Assembly: GCF_000972845.2 (NCBI RefSeq)
Contig: NC_040018.1
Span: forward strand, 13,489,157-13,553,156
Direction of reading: 5' to 3'
Length of the DNA: 64,000 nt
From: Larimichthys crocea
Taxonomy: Eukaryota > Chordata > Actinopteri > Sciaenidae
Under the pieces are notes generated by a model. That model was not told where the DNA came from and did no database searches. It saw only the letters and a list, made by a program, of their open reading frames with translations. The position numbers and the translations under genes are program-made. Shown here piece by piece: positions 51,215-63,239 of this stretch; positions within the stretch are counted from its first letter, which is position 1; each line of letters opens with the position of its first letter.

Positions 51215-51249
51215 CTTGCGCTTCCATCATGTCCATGTTTTCATATAAA
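51215..51249 (-). CDS. Small exon-like segment of the coiled-coil locus
   Basis: The donor CAAG|GTAAGC is excellent and the acceptor is GAAGATACAG. One leading base completes the two-base remainder of 51559-51620; LYENMDMMEAQ follows and one base is left. Both phases match the neighbours. Confidence 0.5.
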
Positions 51250-51558
51250 CTGTATCTTCAATAAGCCTCAAAATTGGTCATACAAGGAAGCACATGATTG
51301 AGTGCTAAGTAGCAGCTGACTATACAGAACATGTTTACCAGTTTGTAAAAAAAAAAAAAAAAAGACCAGCAAGCCAGAGGGTGTCTGAAACTGGCTGAGC
51401 AAAGAGTAAACATAAAGACATTGTGATCCTACAAAGGGAATAATAATGCGAACAAAATGTAATAATGACATGAGACTTTATTGATCCACTATGGAGAACG
51501 CCTTGCCTCATAAAATCACTATATGGTTCTGTTGGCTAAGCAGTTGGGAGCACTGTAC

Positions 51559-51620
51559 CTGCTGAATGATGTAGCCCTGTTGGATAACTCTGCATGCAGT
51601 GGGAGGACGTTCTCTTCAGT
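51559..51620 (-). CDS. Exon-like segment of the coiled-coil locus
   Basis: The acceptor CTTTCTTCTCTTATCTCCAG and donor CAG|GTACAG are both strong. It reads TEENVLPLHAELSNRATSFS with two bases left, starting in phase 0 as 52836-52982 (or 56978-57094) requires. No stops. Confidence 0.55.
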
Positions 51621-52835
51621 CTGGAGATAAGAGAAGAAAGCAGAGCACACAGTAAGATGACCAGTGTCTTGCTTTCACATTGTTGCTTTATATTTCATAT
51701 TTGATCTTCCTTGACATTTGGGAATTAGTCTTGTCACTGCATGTTATAATGCACTGGTATGATTGTTTATGTGACAAATATATTTGAGTTTTGACTCCCA
51801 TTTAAATGAGTAAATGGAACCGAGTATGTGCTATAAAAGAACAAAGCAAAGACAGGTAGAGATTGCATTGACTATGGAAAAACATCCTGGTGGATGTTTT
51901 TTCTCTAAATATGTTTACCTACATGTATATGTGTGCACATTCACATGCATGTGCTGCCCCCCTCGATTCCTCTGTATATTGTATCATTGACGTATCTCTT
52001 TCTACCCTCCAAACCCCCATTCTGCTCTGCTCTTCTCTCCTCTGGTGTCTGGAAGCAGTAATCTGTTCCTGAGCCAGCGCTGCTGGGATTAGGCAGCGAC
52101 TGGAGATAGGATATATGCGTCATTAAAGCGGAGAGCATAGCGTTGCAGAAGGAGAGAGACAAAGTCAACAAAGGTGACACGGAGACAGAGGAGACAAATA
52201 CCAGAAACCCACATGTGCCCACACGCACACACAGTCATACATGCACATGAGCATGAATAAAATAAAAACAAAACCTCGACTGCCTCCAAGCCTATACACG
52301 CGTCTGCCTGCACCAACACACACACAGAAAAAAAATCCTCTTTTCTCTCATGTATGATTTCCTAAACCTCCAGTGAATAAGAATAATGTAGTGTTACTGT
52401 AATGGATGTCTGAGAGAGAGGCAATGCATTAAACCTAAGGCACTAATGCAAGACCATGTATATACACTATGTAGACAGACAGCACTAGTAATAACTCTGA
52501 ATACTTTGTGAAGTAAAGTTGGTGTTTCTGCTTACAATGCTGCAGATCTCCTCTGCCTCTCTATGTAATGTATGAATCAATTCATTCCAGTTTTGAATTA
52601 GGAATTACAAGGACAAAAGCATTACTTTAGTAGCCTATAAATAGCAGTTATATGCTAATAACTGTATATTTCCAAGCATTCATTTGAGTTAACTAAAAGG
52701 AATTTTTCAATCTGATTAAATTGTTCATTCTGATATGCAACAAAGATAAGTAGATGCAAGTTTGAGATTTTTTTTAACGTGAGTAATAAATCCTTAGACT
52801 ACTTTTCAAATATTATCTTTGAGAAAAATCATTAC

Positions 52836-52982
52836 CTGTGACTGAGTCTCTATGTAGGTGAGCCCACATGGCATCCCGCCAAGCAGTGGCTGTCTCACCC
52901 TCCTCCTGGTGTCCTCTGTCGTATCCTGGCAATGTGTAACGGATGTAGGTCTTTGCCCCAGTTGACTGCCCCATGCTGCATG
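52836..52982 (-). CDS. Exon-like segment of the coiled-coil locus, non-coil peptide
   Basis: The acceptor TGTGGTCTTTGCAG and donor CAG|GTAATG are good. In phase 0 at both ends 49 codons are open (HAAWGSQLGQRPTSVTHCQ, DTTEDTRRRVRQPLLGG, ...YIETQSQ). A second frame is also open (MGQSTGAKTYIRYTLPGY), so the reading is not certain. The peptide lacks heptad character. Skipping it keeps the phase of its neighbours, so it could be a cassette exon or not part of the gene. Confidence 0.4.
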
Positions 52983-53408
52983 CTGCAAAGACCACACGTG
53001 TAAGATAGACACAGACAAGCGTTCATGCTTAAAGACATAGTTTGTTATGAATTTAGAGTTACACACAAATAATGCAACCACTCCCACTGCCCCTTGAGTA
53101 TTAATCAACCTGGGGAGAGGTTTAGTTTAGAGAAAATAGCAAACATGACTGTCCAAAGGTAAAGAAAATCTGTCTTGCAGCACCTATGGAGCTCACTTAT
53201 TAACACTGTATATCTTTTTTTAATTGTCAAAACAACAAGCTATGGTTCTATCGAGGGTTATGCACTGGACTATTTCTTGGCCAGATATAGTTATGGGGTT
53301 TTCTTTCTCAAAATGTCTAACTTAATTAATTTAAATGAATTAAATACAAATATATGAAATACACATGACACACACTACTTTCAAACAGAAAGGAACAGAT
53401 GGGTTAGT

Positions 53409-53524
53409 GCAAGGGTTCCCCAACCTTTTCATGTCCAGGACCCCCACAATAGATGCACATTAGACCATTAGACCAGTTTGAGAGCACTTCTGTCTTAAGG
53501 AATCCCCTCTGAGTGAGTGAGTGA

Positions 53525-53566
<42 letters not shown>

Positions 53567-53745
53567 GTGATCAAACCCAGGATCACTATCAAACCCATAA
53601 AAATGACCAATCCTGTTTCTTCCCTTGTTGTTCCAACTTTGAAAAAAATTGATAAAAGTATTATTCTATTCCCCCTTTTTCCTTTTTCCTAGACTGAGCA
53701 CTCAAGGACGCCTGTTGGTCTCCAGTTTGAAAATCACTGTGTTAG
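53409..53745. mobile_element. hAT-like miniature element with nested (AT)n
   Basis: The left end GGTTCCCCAACCTTTTCATG and the right end CAGTTTGAAAATCACTG are degenerate inverted copies of the fish-type CAGTGGTTTTCAAACTG end. The interior has an (AT)17 tract at 53530-53564 and no coding capacity. Confidence 0.45.
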
Positions 53746-53821
53746 AGTATTCAACAAGTTCAACAAAAGTGTATTAATGGAGAAGGTGTATTTTGCCCTG
53801 TTTTAAAAAAATATATATTAT

Positions 53822-54014
53822 TTTTTTGGCCTTTTCAGGCTTTTATTTTTTTTGATAGAGACAGCTGAAGAGTGACAGGAATGTGGAGTGAGAGAGATGG
53901 GGAATGACATGCGGGAAAGAGCCACAGGTCAGATTCGAACCCTTGGCTTCTGCAGCAAGGACTGAGCCATCACACATGGGGCGGCTGCTGTATCAACTGA
54001 GCTTAACACTGCCT
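53822..54014 (-). mobile_element. tRNA-derived SINE, older copy
   Basis: Reading on the minus strand there is a decayed Pol III box A (TAAGCTCAGTTGA, 53993-54005) and box B (GGTTCGAATC, 53932-53941), followed by GACCTGTGGCTCTTTCCCGC and ATGTCATTCCCCATCTCTC and a T/A-rich tail. It shares this layout with the better-preserved copy at 61768-61953. Confidence 0.75.
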
Positions 54015-56977
54015 CAGCTGGGGTTTTTTTTTGACGTGTGTCATATCAATGCCTATCAAATGTTTCATAGTGCCCATGATAGATAGATTAAGAACCAAAC
54101 CAGTAACAAGAAAGAAAGAAAGAAAGAAATAAATGCATACCAATCATCAATGGTTCAAACATTTTCAAGTATTCAGGCACAGAACCCACAACCAGGGAAA
54201 ACATTTTCATTAGCACACCACCTGCAGAGAAAATTTAACTTTTAAGTCAAGCTCTGACTTTTACCATACCATTTCAGTAGATTGCCACCTTGATTGCAAG
54301 GTCCTTACTGTATAAAAAAGTTTGGCCAAGGCTAAAGCTATTTTCTCTGTAATTTGATTCAGTTCACATTCTAGTCCAAGTTTCCTTTTTTTATTTGCAA
54401 AAATGTCTTTTTGATAAGTATCTAGAGTAAACTTTTGGACAAAAATGAAGCCAAAACTGAACCCATGTCTTGCTTTGTGTATGTACGTGCCTTAGCATAA
54501 ACAGCTGAAATGTTTATCAATAAAAATGTAAATGCAATGCACAATGTAGTAACTTGCATTAAAAGGATCTGCAACAAGGCAGAAACTTCCATCATGACCT
54601 GCTACACAATCATTAAATCTGGATATGAAAGAGAACTACGTAACTATACAACACTCATAGGAACACACACTGTAGATACAGTAAGTATGCACAGTGTCAT
54701 TTACAAAATTTAAAGATTAGAAGAAATCTGACTTCTATGAATCTTGATATACATGCAACGATGGATGTGCTATGTTGGATCAGAGACCCCTTTTGGTTGT
54801 AACAGTGTGGACGTGTGTTGGTCGTAATATATGGTAATAAAATGGTCAAGCTAAGCTGACCTGACCTCTCCACTCCAGTGTACATTCCATTAGTGCTTCG
54901 TTCTCTGCCTCCACAACAGCTGAGGAAAAGAAAAAGACAGAGGTGACACTTCAACATGGCACATTAGAATCTAAAAGCTATATACACACAATACTTGAGG
55001 ACAAACCGTTGACATTTGACATGTTTATCGACCTCTGTTTGCGAATGAAAACATTAAATATTTTAAGTATTTTAAGAAAACAATCAGTTTTGAAAACAGT
55101 CCTACTAACATTTCTTTTTCTTAACACTTAATAGAATACTGCAACTAAACAACACAAACATACAATTAACAGTTTCAACTATCTGACTTGTTTAAAATTG
55201 TAACTTGGCAGTAAACTTCAGAAAGTTGGGATGCTGCAGACGAATGGCTCGCCAGTTGTAGTTGCCTGACATGTATTAAATGGTCTTGACAGCTGATAAT
55301 CAGAAAAAGCAATCATGACTTATCTTAAACAGAGTCAGATGGCAGACAGTGTCTTCATTCTTCTAGCACCCAGCAAATGTGGATGGAATAAATAAGCTAA
55401 AAGGATAAATGTGTGGCTTTTGGAGGACACACTTTTAGATTTATCCTAAGGGAAAGTTTTATTATCTATTTTACTTGTAAATTGTTATGCCTGTAGAAAA
55501 CATATGTGGCTATATTGGCTGACCTTAGTTATTCTATGTCATTAGATTAAACAAAAGCTACAAGTGCACCGCAGTACTGACATATGTGTTGAGCTGCCAC
55601 TGGGCAGAACAGTTTGCATTAGGAGTATGTACACAATTTGACAAGCAACAATCATGATTTGCATGGAAGTTGGACAGGAACTGACTGTCCAACTGGTGTA
55701 TGTTTGGGAATACTTGGTTTAAATGAAATGAAAAATAATCACTGCAAAAAACCAACATAATCACTGAGGATGTTTTTTAGGACCTTTAAAAATTTCATGG
55801 ATGACTTGTTTCTTACTGCTGCGATATTGTATTGCCATGAAAGTCCATTTTAAATCACATGAGCAAAATGTTTATGGAGATGCTGTGTTAAAGGTAATCC
55901 CGTGGCGTTTAATATAAACAAACATGCCTGCTTTTATGTTTGATATTTTCCACCAAAGTGCATTGTATATGCATTCTTGACGCCTACTGTAACAAATCAA
56001 ACAATTTTCTACCCAAATTTCTATACACGGTACATGTGCAATTCTTTTGCAAAATAAGGGGAACTGCCACTAGTGGCCAAAGACTCCACAGGGTATCTTT
56101 AATTTGAAATGGACTGAAATTAAGTTTCAGAAACAATTTACAGTCAGCAGCTCCTGGAGAGTTTTAGTATCAGAGTGGGTAAAAAGTGAGTCAAAATGGT
56201 GGGGGATCATTACAGCCAATGACGTCTGGAAGAGTGGTAGGGAGACAGAAAAAATAAACAGATTCTCAGAGTAGCTAAGGCAGCACTATGAATGTTCCAG
56301 TCAACAATACTGAGAGAGTGCGACTGAGATGACACCTCAGACTCTGATTGAACGCCACAAACAGAGTCTGCCCAGAGGCTTAGCAACAGGTGACACAGAC
56401 ACCATCAATCAACACAGTCAGTGATTCAGATTGGTCAGTGTTTTTTCTCGAGGGAAAGTGGCAAGCAGCATTTTTTCTTTGAATGCATGTCGAAAACCTC
56501 AGTCATCAATCATCAGAATCCTGGGTTCGTTTTGCCTGTCAATGTGACTAAGTACCTGTTTGTCATACAGAACATGTTTGTCTGTTGACTCCACTGCTTG
56601 TGCAGTGGACATAGTGTACACCCGCCTACCTGTCTCTGAGGTACTGTTTTTGCTTTCTGTGTAACATCTGTGGACTTAAAGCAACACAAATCGAAGCGAA
56701 TGGCATAATGTTTGCATCTTTTGGTGATCTGTCTGTTAGTCGTCAATATAGACATATATACATTCTTACTGTGGCTTCAAAAGCTGCATTAGTCTAGGTC
56801 AGATGGCACCAGCAAAACCACATTCAACAAATATGAACTAATACGATATTTCAAACATACTCCTCAAAATGCCGTTCTCCTGCTCAAAATGCACTGATAA
56901 GGATGGGCATATGAAGCATGATGAGTCTGAGTCTGAGGCCTGCTGCAAAACCCTTGGCCTAGCAGTTAGCACTATAC

Positions 56978-57094
56978 CTGACTCTGGAGCTCCTGGGCCT
57001 GCTGAGTCTGGCTCTGAAGCTGCTTTTGGTATTTGCTGCATGAGACTCTGTTCCTCCGGAGATCCAGACAGCTCTCCTGCAGTTCAGGCAGCGA
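56978..57094 (-). CDS. Exon-like segment of the coiled-coil locus
   Basis: The donor is CAG|GTATAG. With the acceptor GGATCTTTCAG it gives 39 codons in phase 0 (SLPELQESCLDLRRNRV, SCSKYQKQLQSQTQQAQEL, QSQ), strongly coiled-coil. A better acceptor 29 bases upstream (TTTTGTGGTTCAATAG, exon end 57123) would instead add GHPGTRIFQ and match the remainder of 58060-58111. No stops either way. Confidence 0.55.
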
Positions 57095-58059
57095 CTGAAA
57101 GATCCTTGTTCCTGGATGTCCAGCTATTGAACCACAAAAGGAGGCAGGGCAGCGAGAGGAGGAGAAAAATCAATCCAGTACTCAGAGCCTATCCTCTTGC
57201 GCAGCCAACCTGCTCACTCTGTAGCTGAGGCTAAGATGCAAAAATGGTTCCCCATCCTCCAGTGAAGACAAATATGAAGCTAGCCAGAGTCCTGTCCCTG
57301 CAAGGGAAGGCCTAATACCTGCCTTCATCTGTAAGTTATGTATCAGGAGGACTACAGAAGATAAAACATGAATTCTTTTGAACCAAATTCAATACTCATT
57401 CAAAACACATTTACACAGTGAAATAACAAACAATACACTTATTGATGGCTAGGATGCAGTCTTTATTCTAAATTATACTAGTTGATCATTCACTATGTAG
57501 AGTAAAACATTCAACAGAATGAAGGAACTAAAATGTATGTTCATCAAAAATCAGCAAAACAAATGGTTCAGGTAGATTTTCATAGTTCATGTTATTGAAA
57601 ATAATTACAAAATAAATTATTACAAAATCTATCAGAACAGATTTTCAATAAATACAGATTAAACACTAAAATTACCCCCCAAAAAACTCTGAACAAATTT
57701 ATGATGCAAAGTCAACATGAGAGTGTTATGCATATGCATTATGTGAACAATACTATGAGAGAGTTAAATATGAATGCTTTACAGAAAAATACTAAAATCG
57801 TGCAGCTGTAGAATACAGAGCTACGTAGCTATGGTAACTAGCAAACGATGACATAAAGCGTTGTTCTAAAACTGGCCGGTAAGTGCGCTAACAATATTAA
57901 ACAGGCCACTAATTAATACTACCTCGGTGTGCTAAATCACAAGAGGGGAAAGGATGGAGGGGGAAAGAGAGAGAGAGAGCCAAAGACAGTGAGAGAGAGA
58001 GGAAGAGGAGGGAGCTTGGGAGAAAGGAAGGGAGGACAGTAAGAGGAAGACAAACAGAC

Positions 58060-58111
58060 CTAGCGGCTGGTTCACTTGGATGGAGGCTTTAGTCCAGTGT
58101 GTCTGATGAAG
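58060..58111 (-). CDS. Alternative upstream exon candidate
   Basis: The acceptor is ACAACGACACTGCAG and the donor CTAG|GTCTGT. It reads LHQTHWTKASIQVNQPL with one base left, matching the longer version of 56978-57123. An in-frame ATG lies upstream at 58141, so this could be a first coding exon. It conflicts with a direct junction from 59172-59246 to the short version of the next exon. Confidence 0.25.
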
Positions 58112-58849
58112 CTGCAGTGTCGTTGTTGCAGAAGGAATCATAACCAGACAAGATGGAGACCCAGACAGGAACCAGGACAAACCATTACTTAACCATCAGC
58201 ATACAGGCTGGCAAATACTCCATGAAATCAACAAAAACCAAGAAAAAAAAAAGAATTTATTTCCAGACGTCCCTTGTTCAAAGCATTGTGCCATCTCCGT
58301 GTCCAGTTTTTCTTCTCGGAATAAGTCAAACAAAAGAGCCTGGCGGTTATTCCCAAATTAAAAACACAGATTATGCAGAAATCCATTTCACGGAATCGCT
58401 TAAAACGTGTCTCATCCGTTAGCACTCTCTTTCTGTATGCGATCCACACCGATAACCCTGGTCTTGCTTTCTTTCCCTCACAATCGCTCCCTCTCTCTCT
58501 ATTCTCCCCTCCTAAACTGATCAATACTTCATTTAAATCATGACATTAGCACACTACTAGTGGAAAAAGAGGGCGAGAACAAATACAAATGAGCTCCTTA
58601 TGTTAAGTGACATAATAACTGATGTTTAATGTCCGAAGATTGTAGGATTTCTTAGAATTATAATGCGAAAAACAAAGACAGAAATATATGCAAGTGTGCG
58701 GGGGCTGTACTGCTGTTTTGATTTGAGCTCCAGAGCCTCAAACTGATCAATACACATTTAAATCTAAGCTGAGGAGGGCTATCACAATATCTCGTCTCAT
58801 CAGAAAAAGGCAAACATGCTATCCCAATTATCATCTCAAATGACTAGTG

Positions 58850-59171
58850 TCGAAGGAACACAAGTTGGATGCTGATAGAGGCATATTTCATATTTATTCA
58901 GCAGAATTTTTACATTAGCACCTGAGCGCATAATTGCCTAATATATATGCACACTCACACTTTTATCTATTCACATAATTCACAATGAACGCAATCAATA
59001 CTGCCCTCTCCATACTCTGCTCCATGCTCATAAAGTGCGTCTGCATTAGATCATATAATAAGCCGTTCAGAAAACCCCAAAAGAGACCGGCTAATTTCCT
59101 GCCGCTCATTGAAATTGCGAGCGAGAGTAACTGGCTAATCTTCCTGTTCGTCATTAAACCCGGATATTTAC
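58850..59171. promoter_or_regulatory. Possible conserved non-coding element next to an exon
   Basis: Repeat-free, motif-dense sequence (TTTATTCAGCAG, CGCATAATTGCC, GCTAATTTCCTGCC, CATTGAAATTGCG) immediately after the donor of 59172-59246. Inferred from texture. Confidence 0.3.
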
Positions 59172-59246
59172 CTGAGCAGCCTGAGAGTCACGGGCCTGGT
59201 GAGAGAGCAACACATCTCTTTGGAGTCACTGGATGGTCTCATCCCG
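59172..59246 (-). pseudogene. Stop-bearing exon-like segment of the coiled-coil locus
   Basis: Splice sites are among the best in the window: acceptor TCTTCTCTTCTGTTATCTCAG and donor CAG|GTAAAT. Phase 0 at both ends gives RDETIQ, a TGA, then LQRDVLLSHQARDSQAAQ. CGA to TGA, a CpG transition, would explain the stop. One other frame is open (GMRPSSDSKEM...), but it fits no downstream exon without hitting a stop. Confidence 0.5.
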
Positions 59247-60942
59247 CTGAGATAACAGAAGAGAAGACGATCAGGTCAGGTTTTCTCCATTCCGAACATG
59301 GGTGAACAGAGGCGAGGACAGGAGAAAAGAGAGAAGAGAGAGGGGCAGACCGTAAGCCCAACACTGGGCGGGAAGTGGTTGAAAATAGAGCCGAAGTCGA
59401 TCACTCGGGGGAACATGCACTTACATATAGTCTGCCGCCAATGTCGACCAATGAGCAATTAGGCAGACAAGACTAAAGTTATTGATCGGGGGTTCAGGCT
59501 CTTTTCTCAGGGCTAACTAGCCTGCCTGAGGTTGTGTGATGGCTGCTACAGCTGTGGACTGCAAGACAGGGAGGGCAGTACAAGAGGAAGTGGGAGGAAG
59601 GGCAGGGCAGATCTTCCTCTCCTTAGGCCTTGAGCTCTTGAGTGGGGAACTGGACATTACCATTTAGGCTGCTATTGATTGCCACAGGCTTAATAAGCCT
59701 TCATATCAAGCAGTCACTCACTGAAAAAGGGCACTCTGATTGGATGCATACATCCAATAAAAGATATTATGGGAAGCAAAGAGCAAAAAGCTCCAATAAC
59801 AGTAGCTATGAGGTTTGCTGTTGCATAGAGGATAATTAGACTAGTATGTACGTTATGTAATATCTACAAAGTCAACAAGTTTAAATTAAGTTTGCAAATA
59901 ATGAAGGCCATTATGTTCTATAGGTTATGGGTATAGATCATAATGCTGCAATTTGCCCATTTCAGGATGACACAAATGTAAATGCTTTTGAAAATCCACA
60001 AATATGCTTACTCACTGTTCCCTCACCAACAACTAGGCTCAGTGACTGCACACATCATCTCACAAGTATTGTCCTTATAGATTACAGCACTCATGTACAT
60101 TGTTTCCTTTTTTTTACTGTATTGTGCTTTGTTAACAATGGCTAGGTTAGCCAGCTTATAGGTAATAATGACACAAAGCAGTAACATACTTTTGAAAAAG
60201 CAGATGAAATACATACAATATCATGAGTTGAGAGTTGTACAGCAGTATGTATAGAAAGAAAATTGTCCAAAAACAGAGATCATGAGGCTTACATGCCAAG
60301 CGTATTATAGAACACTTAAGACTCATTATAAAAGAAGTGTCATGTCACAGCATTCTCTATGTACATGTGTCATACTGAACAAATGCTTTCCATGGCCCAG
60401 ATAATGAAAAGAACTACACGCCTTTAAGGATGGTTTAACAAAATATCAAAATATTAAAAAATAGATAGAATATTTCCAGCCCGGTTTTATTCTTGAAACT
60501 ACAGATAAAAGATTTGTATAACAGGACTGTTCCAATTATTTTGTCCATCCTTTGTACCTCCTCTGCCAAGGACATTATTTCGATTCAAAATCACTGAACA
60601 CTGTATTTTAAGAATGGTCCATTAAAGAGGTAAAAGAAAAAGATTTACTGTTATAGAATATCACCAACCCTTGGTCACCTGCATTAAACATTACTTTTTC
60701 TTATCTAGTGTCATTTTAACAGTTGACTGAATGACAATGTTTAACATCAGGAGGTTGCATATGCTCTGTACATACACGTCAAAATGAGAAAAGGAATGAA
60801 AGGCATTGTATGCAACAGCAGTGTTTTTGCTTTCACTGTGGCTTTGTGCCTTTATATGCAGTCCTTTCTTGTGTTTTGAAAATCAATTCTGATATTTCGG
60901 AAGAGAGAGGCATGATAATGAAAGGGCACATAAAAAAAAAAC

Positions 60943-60986
60943 CTCTCTCTGAGGCGATTGCTCATTCCTCACAGCTTCCATTGCCT
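60943..60986 (-). CDS. Weak exon candidate of the coiled-coil locus
   Basis: The acceptor GTCCTTCTGATGCAG is good; the donor GAG|GTTTTT is poor. Two leading bases then AMEAVRNEQSPQRE to phase 0, which fits the start of 59172-59246. Short, so the evidence is slight. Confidence 0.25.
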
Positions 60987-61767
60987 CTGCATCAGAAGGA
61001 CACCTTTAATATTTGGACTTTATACGTCACTCTAGGCTAAATCCCTAGCAACCACCATAGCAACATACTCTGAGTTCAACGTGAAATGCATGGCAAGTTC
61101 CCTCCTGCCACCAGCCAGAGAAAAAAAATCAGAAGAAAGAGATAGATGTGTCTGAAAGACCTAAATTAAGTGGAGCTGAGAACACATAATGACACGCTGC
61201 AGAAATGTTCATATCAATAATCACACACTATTGTGTGTGACATATGCCACACAAATCACAGTATAAACTTTAAAACGTACGGCTGATACAACTAATGTGA
61301 AATGCAGGTAGTGCTGTCATGATATCAGATTTTCATTAAATGCTTATTGTGTAATGTTAAGTGTTCATTACTATCATGATATCTATAGAGAATTTGAAAA
61401 ATAATAATAATGCTATCAGTCAAATTCATATTTGAATTTTATTGTGTATTTTGTCATTTTTCTGCAGTTTGCCACTCAACTGGCAATGTTAACCAGCATT
61501 AAGGTGCATGGTAACCAACTATGATGGTGTATGATGTGTGTGAACCATGAAGTCGGATTGAGTTATTTATATGATATTATCATATGGGTGTTATTTTCAC
61601 AGTTTCAATAATTCTTAAACATTTCATTATTCTTAAAACATCACAATTATTGTTAATATCTGTATATCTTGACCCTAAATACAGGAAAAGAGCAGCAGTT
61701 ATTCTGTTCACATATGGAAGAGATGCATAGCTACCACAGACTATTTTTGAGCTTGTCAAGCTGTGCT

Positions 61768-61953
61768 GCCTTTTTTTAGCTTTATTTGACAGAGACAGCT
61801 TGAAGAGTGACAGGAAAAGTGGGAAGAGAGAGATGGGAAATGACATGTGGGAAAGAGCCACAGGTCGGATTCGAACCCTGGGCCACAGCAGCAAGGACTG
61901 AGCCTTTGTACATGGGGTGGATGCTCTGCCAACTGAGCTAAACGACACCCCAT
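61768..61953 (-). mobile_element. tRNA-derived SINE
   Basis: On the minus strand the head GGGGTGTCGTTTAGCTCAGT contains box A (TAGCTCAGTTGG, 61929-61940) and box B GGTTCGAATCC (61867-61877), then GACCTGTGGCTCTTTCCCA and CATGTCATTTCCCATCTCTC and a tail ending in AAATAAAGC. This layout is that of a SINE widespread in percomorph fishes. A minus-strand frame of 65 codons here is a by-product. Confidence 0.85.
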
Positions 61954-62017
61954 GTGCTGCCTCTTTTTGACGATAGAAACAATCTCACATTGTTAAATAC
62001 ATTAAAAAAAAAAAATG

Positions 62018-62249
62018 TACAGTACGAGTCAAAAGTTTGGACACACCTTCACATTTATTGTTTTATTTGATTATTTTCTACATTGTAGATTAACACTGTT
62101 AAAGTTTTCAATGAACAGGTGTGTCTTGTCAAAAGTTGATGTAGTTGAATTTCTTGCCCTTTCTGTGTCAATTTACAATGTGGAAAATAATACAAATAAA
62201 GAAAGAAAACATTAAAGAAGGTATGTCCAAACCTTTAATTGGTACTGTA
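62018..62249. mobile_element. Tc1-like non-autonomous element
   Basis: The left end TACAGTACGAGTCAAAAGTT continues GGACACACCTTC; the right end, reverse complemented, is TACAGTACCAATTAAAGGTT then GGACATACCTTC. Terminal TA dinucleotides fit Tc1/mariner insertion. At 232 bp it has no transposase. It lies 65 bp from the SINE. Confidence 0.8.
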
Positions 62250-63239
62250 TGTATGTACTATATGAATAAGTATAAGCTTATGCATACACATATGTAATTA
62301 AGCTCTACGCCTAACGGATAAAATGGAACAAGTATAAACAAGGTGGAACAGAACTTTTGATCTCACTATTTTCTTCAGCCAAGACAGATAGATACAAAGC
62401 CGTAGCTTAATGCTTACTGTTTACTGTATCTACAAAATTACACATGTTTACTATCAATAAAATGTTATTATCTTTAAAAATGTAATATAATGGTGTTGAA
62501 ACTGTGTGTTCAAAAACCTAGCCGCAAAACGTTGATGCACAAACTCGCCACTGGTGTCTGACAGTGATGCTGCAATAAATACTTTTTATTTTAATTTTTT
62601 TTTTTACAAGGAAACAACCTAATATATTGCTTTTAATTATTTGGAAGGGACGAATGATTAAGAATTCAACTTCTGGGGCCTGGGGATATTGTGGCCACTA
62701 CATGTACGTGTACATTCCCAAAAACATATCTTGCAATACAGTGAACCAAAACTCAGACAGCATATTTTTACTTGTATGATATTGGTTGAATAGGTTATCC
62801 ATCACTATGGCCCAGGATCTTACAAGAGATATGCAGCCAAATACGTTCTAGACCACAATCCAATGACTGGATCACAATGTATCTTGATTAATGTTTACAC
62901 TTATATTTAGAGTGTTCCACTCGTAATCAAATCATCCGTGTCACAAAAGGTAACAGTTAACTGAGCCAGAAACAGGAAGAATCTTTGTATTGAACCATAT
63001 TTTGGTAAAAATGTAAGCATCTGAAACATACAGGTGAGTGGGACAGTGGGGAAATGGGTTATTATGGAATGGTTTGACACATTTGCATTGTGACTGTTAT
63101 GAATTCCCACTAATTATACAGTACCTTTCATCCTTGGAGCTAGTATTAAAGTCCACAGAGGTTGAGTGTTTGATTGTGTTTTCATGTGTTACAGTCCTTT
63201 ACAAAGAAGGTATCCCTTTAAAACACTGAGAAAAGATAA

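Larger units (their letters stand above)
51621..56977. other. Intron-like stretch with mobile elements
   Basis: Apart from the segment at 52836-52982 there is no gene. It holds a hAT-like element with an (AT)n tract (53409-53745), a SINE (53822-54014) and a GAAA tract near 54107-54128. Confidence 0.5.
4663..60986 (-). pseudogene. Candidate locus of a long coiled-coil gene, probably decayed
   Basis: About twenty short exon-like segments lie in order on the minus strand, each bounded by an AG acceptor (usually with a pyrimidine tract) and a GT donor, and each giving Gln/Glu/Leu/Lys-rich peptide in one frame. Codon phase agrees across most junctions (59172 to 56978, 52836, 51559, 51215, 36881, 36495, 35354, 30581, 30051, 21305, 21065, 20843; 16245, 15143, 13389, 12697; 12054, 11686, 7639). 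The known part would exceed 600 codons of mostly coiled coil with no recognisable enzyme or binding domain. At least five segments contain an in-frame stop and one junction appears frameshifted, so an intact protein is unlikely. The 5' end probably lies beyond 64000 and the 3' end near or below 4663. I cannot name the family; centrosomal and ciliary coiled-coil proteins have this kind of many-small-exon structure, but that is only an analogy. Confidence 0.5.

Noticed and set aside
61867..61940. Possible tRNA gene
   Set aside because: Boxes A and B are present, but the sequence between and around them cannot fold as a full tRNA and continues into the SINE body.
61756..61953. Minus-strand 65-codon frame resembling a small protein
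   Set aside because: It is the body of a tRNA-derived SINE with boxes A and B.
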